Positions 63,349 through 64,000 of a stretch of 64,000 nt of DNA are shown here, one piece after another. A program made the translations under genes and the position numbers. Source of the stretch: Paraphoma chrysanthemicola (taxonomy: Eukaryota; Ascomycota; Dothideomycetes; Pleosporales; Phaeosphaeriaceae); assembly GCA_020744225.1 (NCBI GenBank), contig JAGMWG010000012.1:1302001-1366000 (forward strand). The letters are read 5' to 3'. The first letter of the stretch is position 1. Each line of letters starts with the position of its first letter. The notes under the pieces are model-generated. The model was not told where the DNA came from. It did not search any database and saw nothing but the letters and a program-made list of their open reading frames with translations.

Positions 63349-64000
63349 TTATTTACGCATCTGCTGCTGTGTCTTTCTCTTGAGTTCTTTCTCCCAGTTT
63401 GCGATGAAGTTGCTTGTCAAATTATGCAACTCTTGCGTATGCCACGATTCAGGATCCTCCATGTACTTCAATTCGTAGCCCTTATTCGCCCAAATCGCCG
63501 CGGGTTCCCAGTCCTGTACTCTTGCGTGGCTGAAGGCCGCAGTCCGGTACGCTTTGGCGAAGTAGTCTGTCAGACCCTCCTGATGCAGCAACTCAATGAG
63601 CTGTAGGCTAGCCTTGGCATTCTTGCGGGCCTGCTGCCTGCCTTTCTGCGTCTTCGGAGGGGTGAGTGTCAACTGAGGCTCGAAGTCCATGAATGCCTTT
63701 TGAATGCTGTTTCGGCGCTCGTCGCTCGCTGCTTTGGCCTCGCGCTCCTGCGAGCAAGCATCGCAAGTGCATTTGAAGCCGTACCGATCGAGTCGCTTCT
63801 GACGTTCCTCTTGTGTCATGAGCAACGGGATATAAGATACAAAAATCTCCTCGCCCTTCTTGATTTTGCGATATACGAAGACAATACGCTTGTTCAACTT
63901 GTCACTCCAGTAGTAGCTAGCATTTGGTCGACACGAATGGTTGATCCGAGCAATTTTTGGGAAAAGGCCAATTTCAGTGCCTGAATTGTAGGCATTCGTC
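63349..64000 (-). CDS. SET-domain protein, 3' part (SMYD-like)
   Basis: The 5' end is beyond base 64000. The visible frame opens at the window edge with NAYNSGTEIGLFPKIARINHSC, containing the invariant NHSC of the SET catalytic core, then RPNASYYWSD, the post-core KKGEEIFVSYIPLL and a post-SET zinc site YGFKCTCDAC. The remaining 140 residues form a helical tail (QLIELLHQEG, SHARVQDWEPAAIWANKGYEL) like the TPR-type C-terminus of SMYD-like lysine methyltransferases. Such enzymes methylate histones or other proteins with SAM. No introns are visible in this part. Confidence 0.9.
   Translation of the reverse strand, partial: TNAYNSGTEIGLFPKIARINHSCRPNASYYWSDKLNKRIVFVYRKIKKGEEIFVSYIPLLMTQEERQKRLDRYGFKCTCDACSQEREAKAASDERRNSIQKAFMDFEPQLTLTPPKTQKGRQQARKNAKASLQLIELLHQEGLTDYFAKAYRTAAFSHARVQDWEPAAIWANKGYELKYMEDPESWHTQELHNLTSNFIANWEKELKRKTQQQMRK

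Noticed and set aside
1..64000. CRISPR arrays, rRNA genes, telomere repeats and viral or backbone gene clusters
   Set aside because: None seen. No regularly spaced repeats, 5S-like sequence or TTAGGG runs; no polyketide or peptide synthase that would make the P450 part of a metabolite cluster.

Overview
The window is nuclear DNA from a filamentous ascomycete. Genes carry short GT-AG introns, mostly 42-60 nt, with CTAAC/CTGAC branch sites and A at -3 of the start codon. Gene content is typically fungal: Zn2Cys6-type regulator, HET-domain proteins, DUF1996, a GPI-anchored wall protein, a P450 and a sugar transporter. The mix and compact introns suggest Dothideomycetes (Mycosphaerellales/Capnodiales-like); this is an inference from style, not a match. 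Intron-exon models were built by hand and checked by summing exon lengths and by family motifs.

Layout. 0-5.4 kb: the 3' part of a fungal transcription factor, a xylitol/sorbitol-type dehydrogenase and a divergently transcribed MFS sugar transporter form a small sugar-use cluster; the shared promoter has four CGGTTCCG-type sites. 6.3 kb: an intron-containing tRNA-Arg(CCU). 7.7-10.4 kb: a run of small plus-strand ORFs, each with one membrane segment. 10.5-17.1 kb: pirin, an uncharacterised 368-residue protein, and a dynamin-family GTPase with two apparent one-base deletions. 17.1-23.5 kb is gene-poor apart from a Ser/Ala-rich GPI-type protein. 23.5-31 kb: a single-pass membrane protein, NAD-isocitrate dehydrogenase catalytic subunit, mitochondrial inner-membrane peptidase subunit, glycolipid transfer protein and two more single-pass proteins.

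31-44.5 kb: two HET-domain genes, the first fused to a lectin-like beta-propeller, flank a secreted DUF1996 protein, a secreted S33 tripeptidyl-peptidase-like enzyme and a frameshifted Cys-rich small gene. 44.9-51.5 kb: two alpha/beta-hydrolases (CLD1/ABHD4-5-like and ABHD12-like), a small membrane protein and a GFA-domain protein. 51.8-64 kb: a Ser/Thr-rich single-pass protein, small membrane ORFs, a polytopic membrane protein with an internal stop codon, a TA-rich probably RIP-affected stretch, a cytochrome P450, a sulfotransferase-like P-loop protein and the 3' part of a SET-domain gene.

The most unusual themes are the abundance of small lineage-type single-TM proteins, the HET-propeller fusion, the shared operator of the sugar cluster, several stopless multiple-of-three introns, and several locally broken genes (dynamin, Cys-rich ORF, polytopic protein), which could be assembly errors or real decay.
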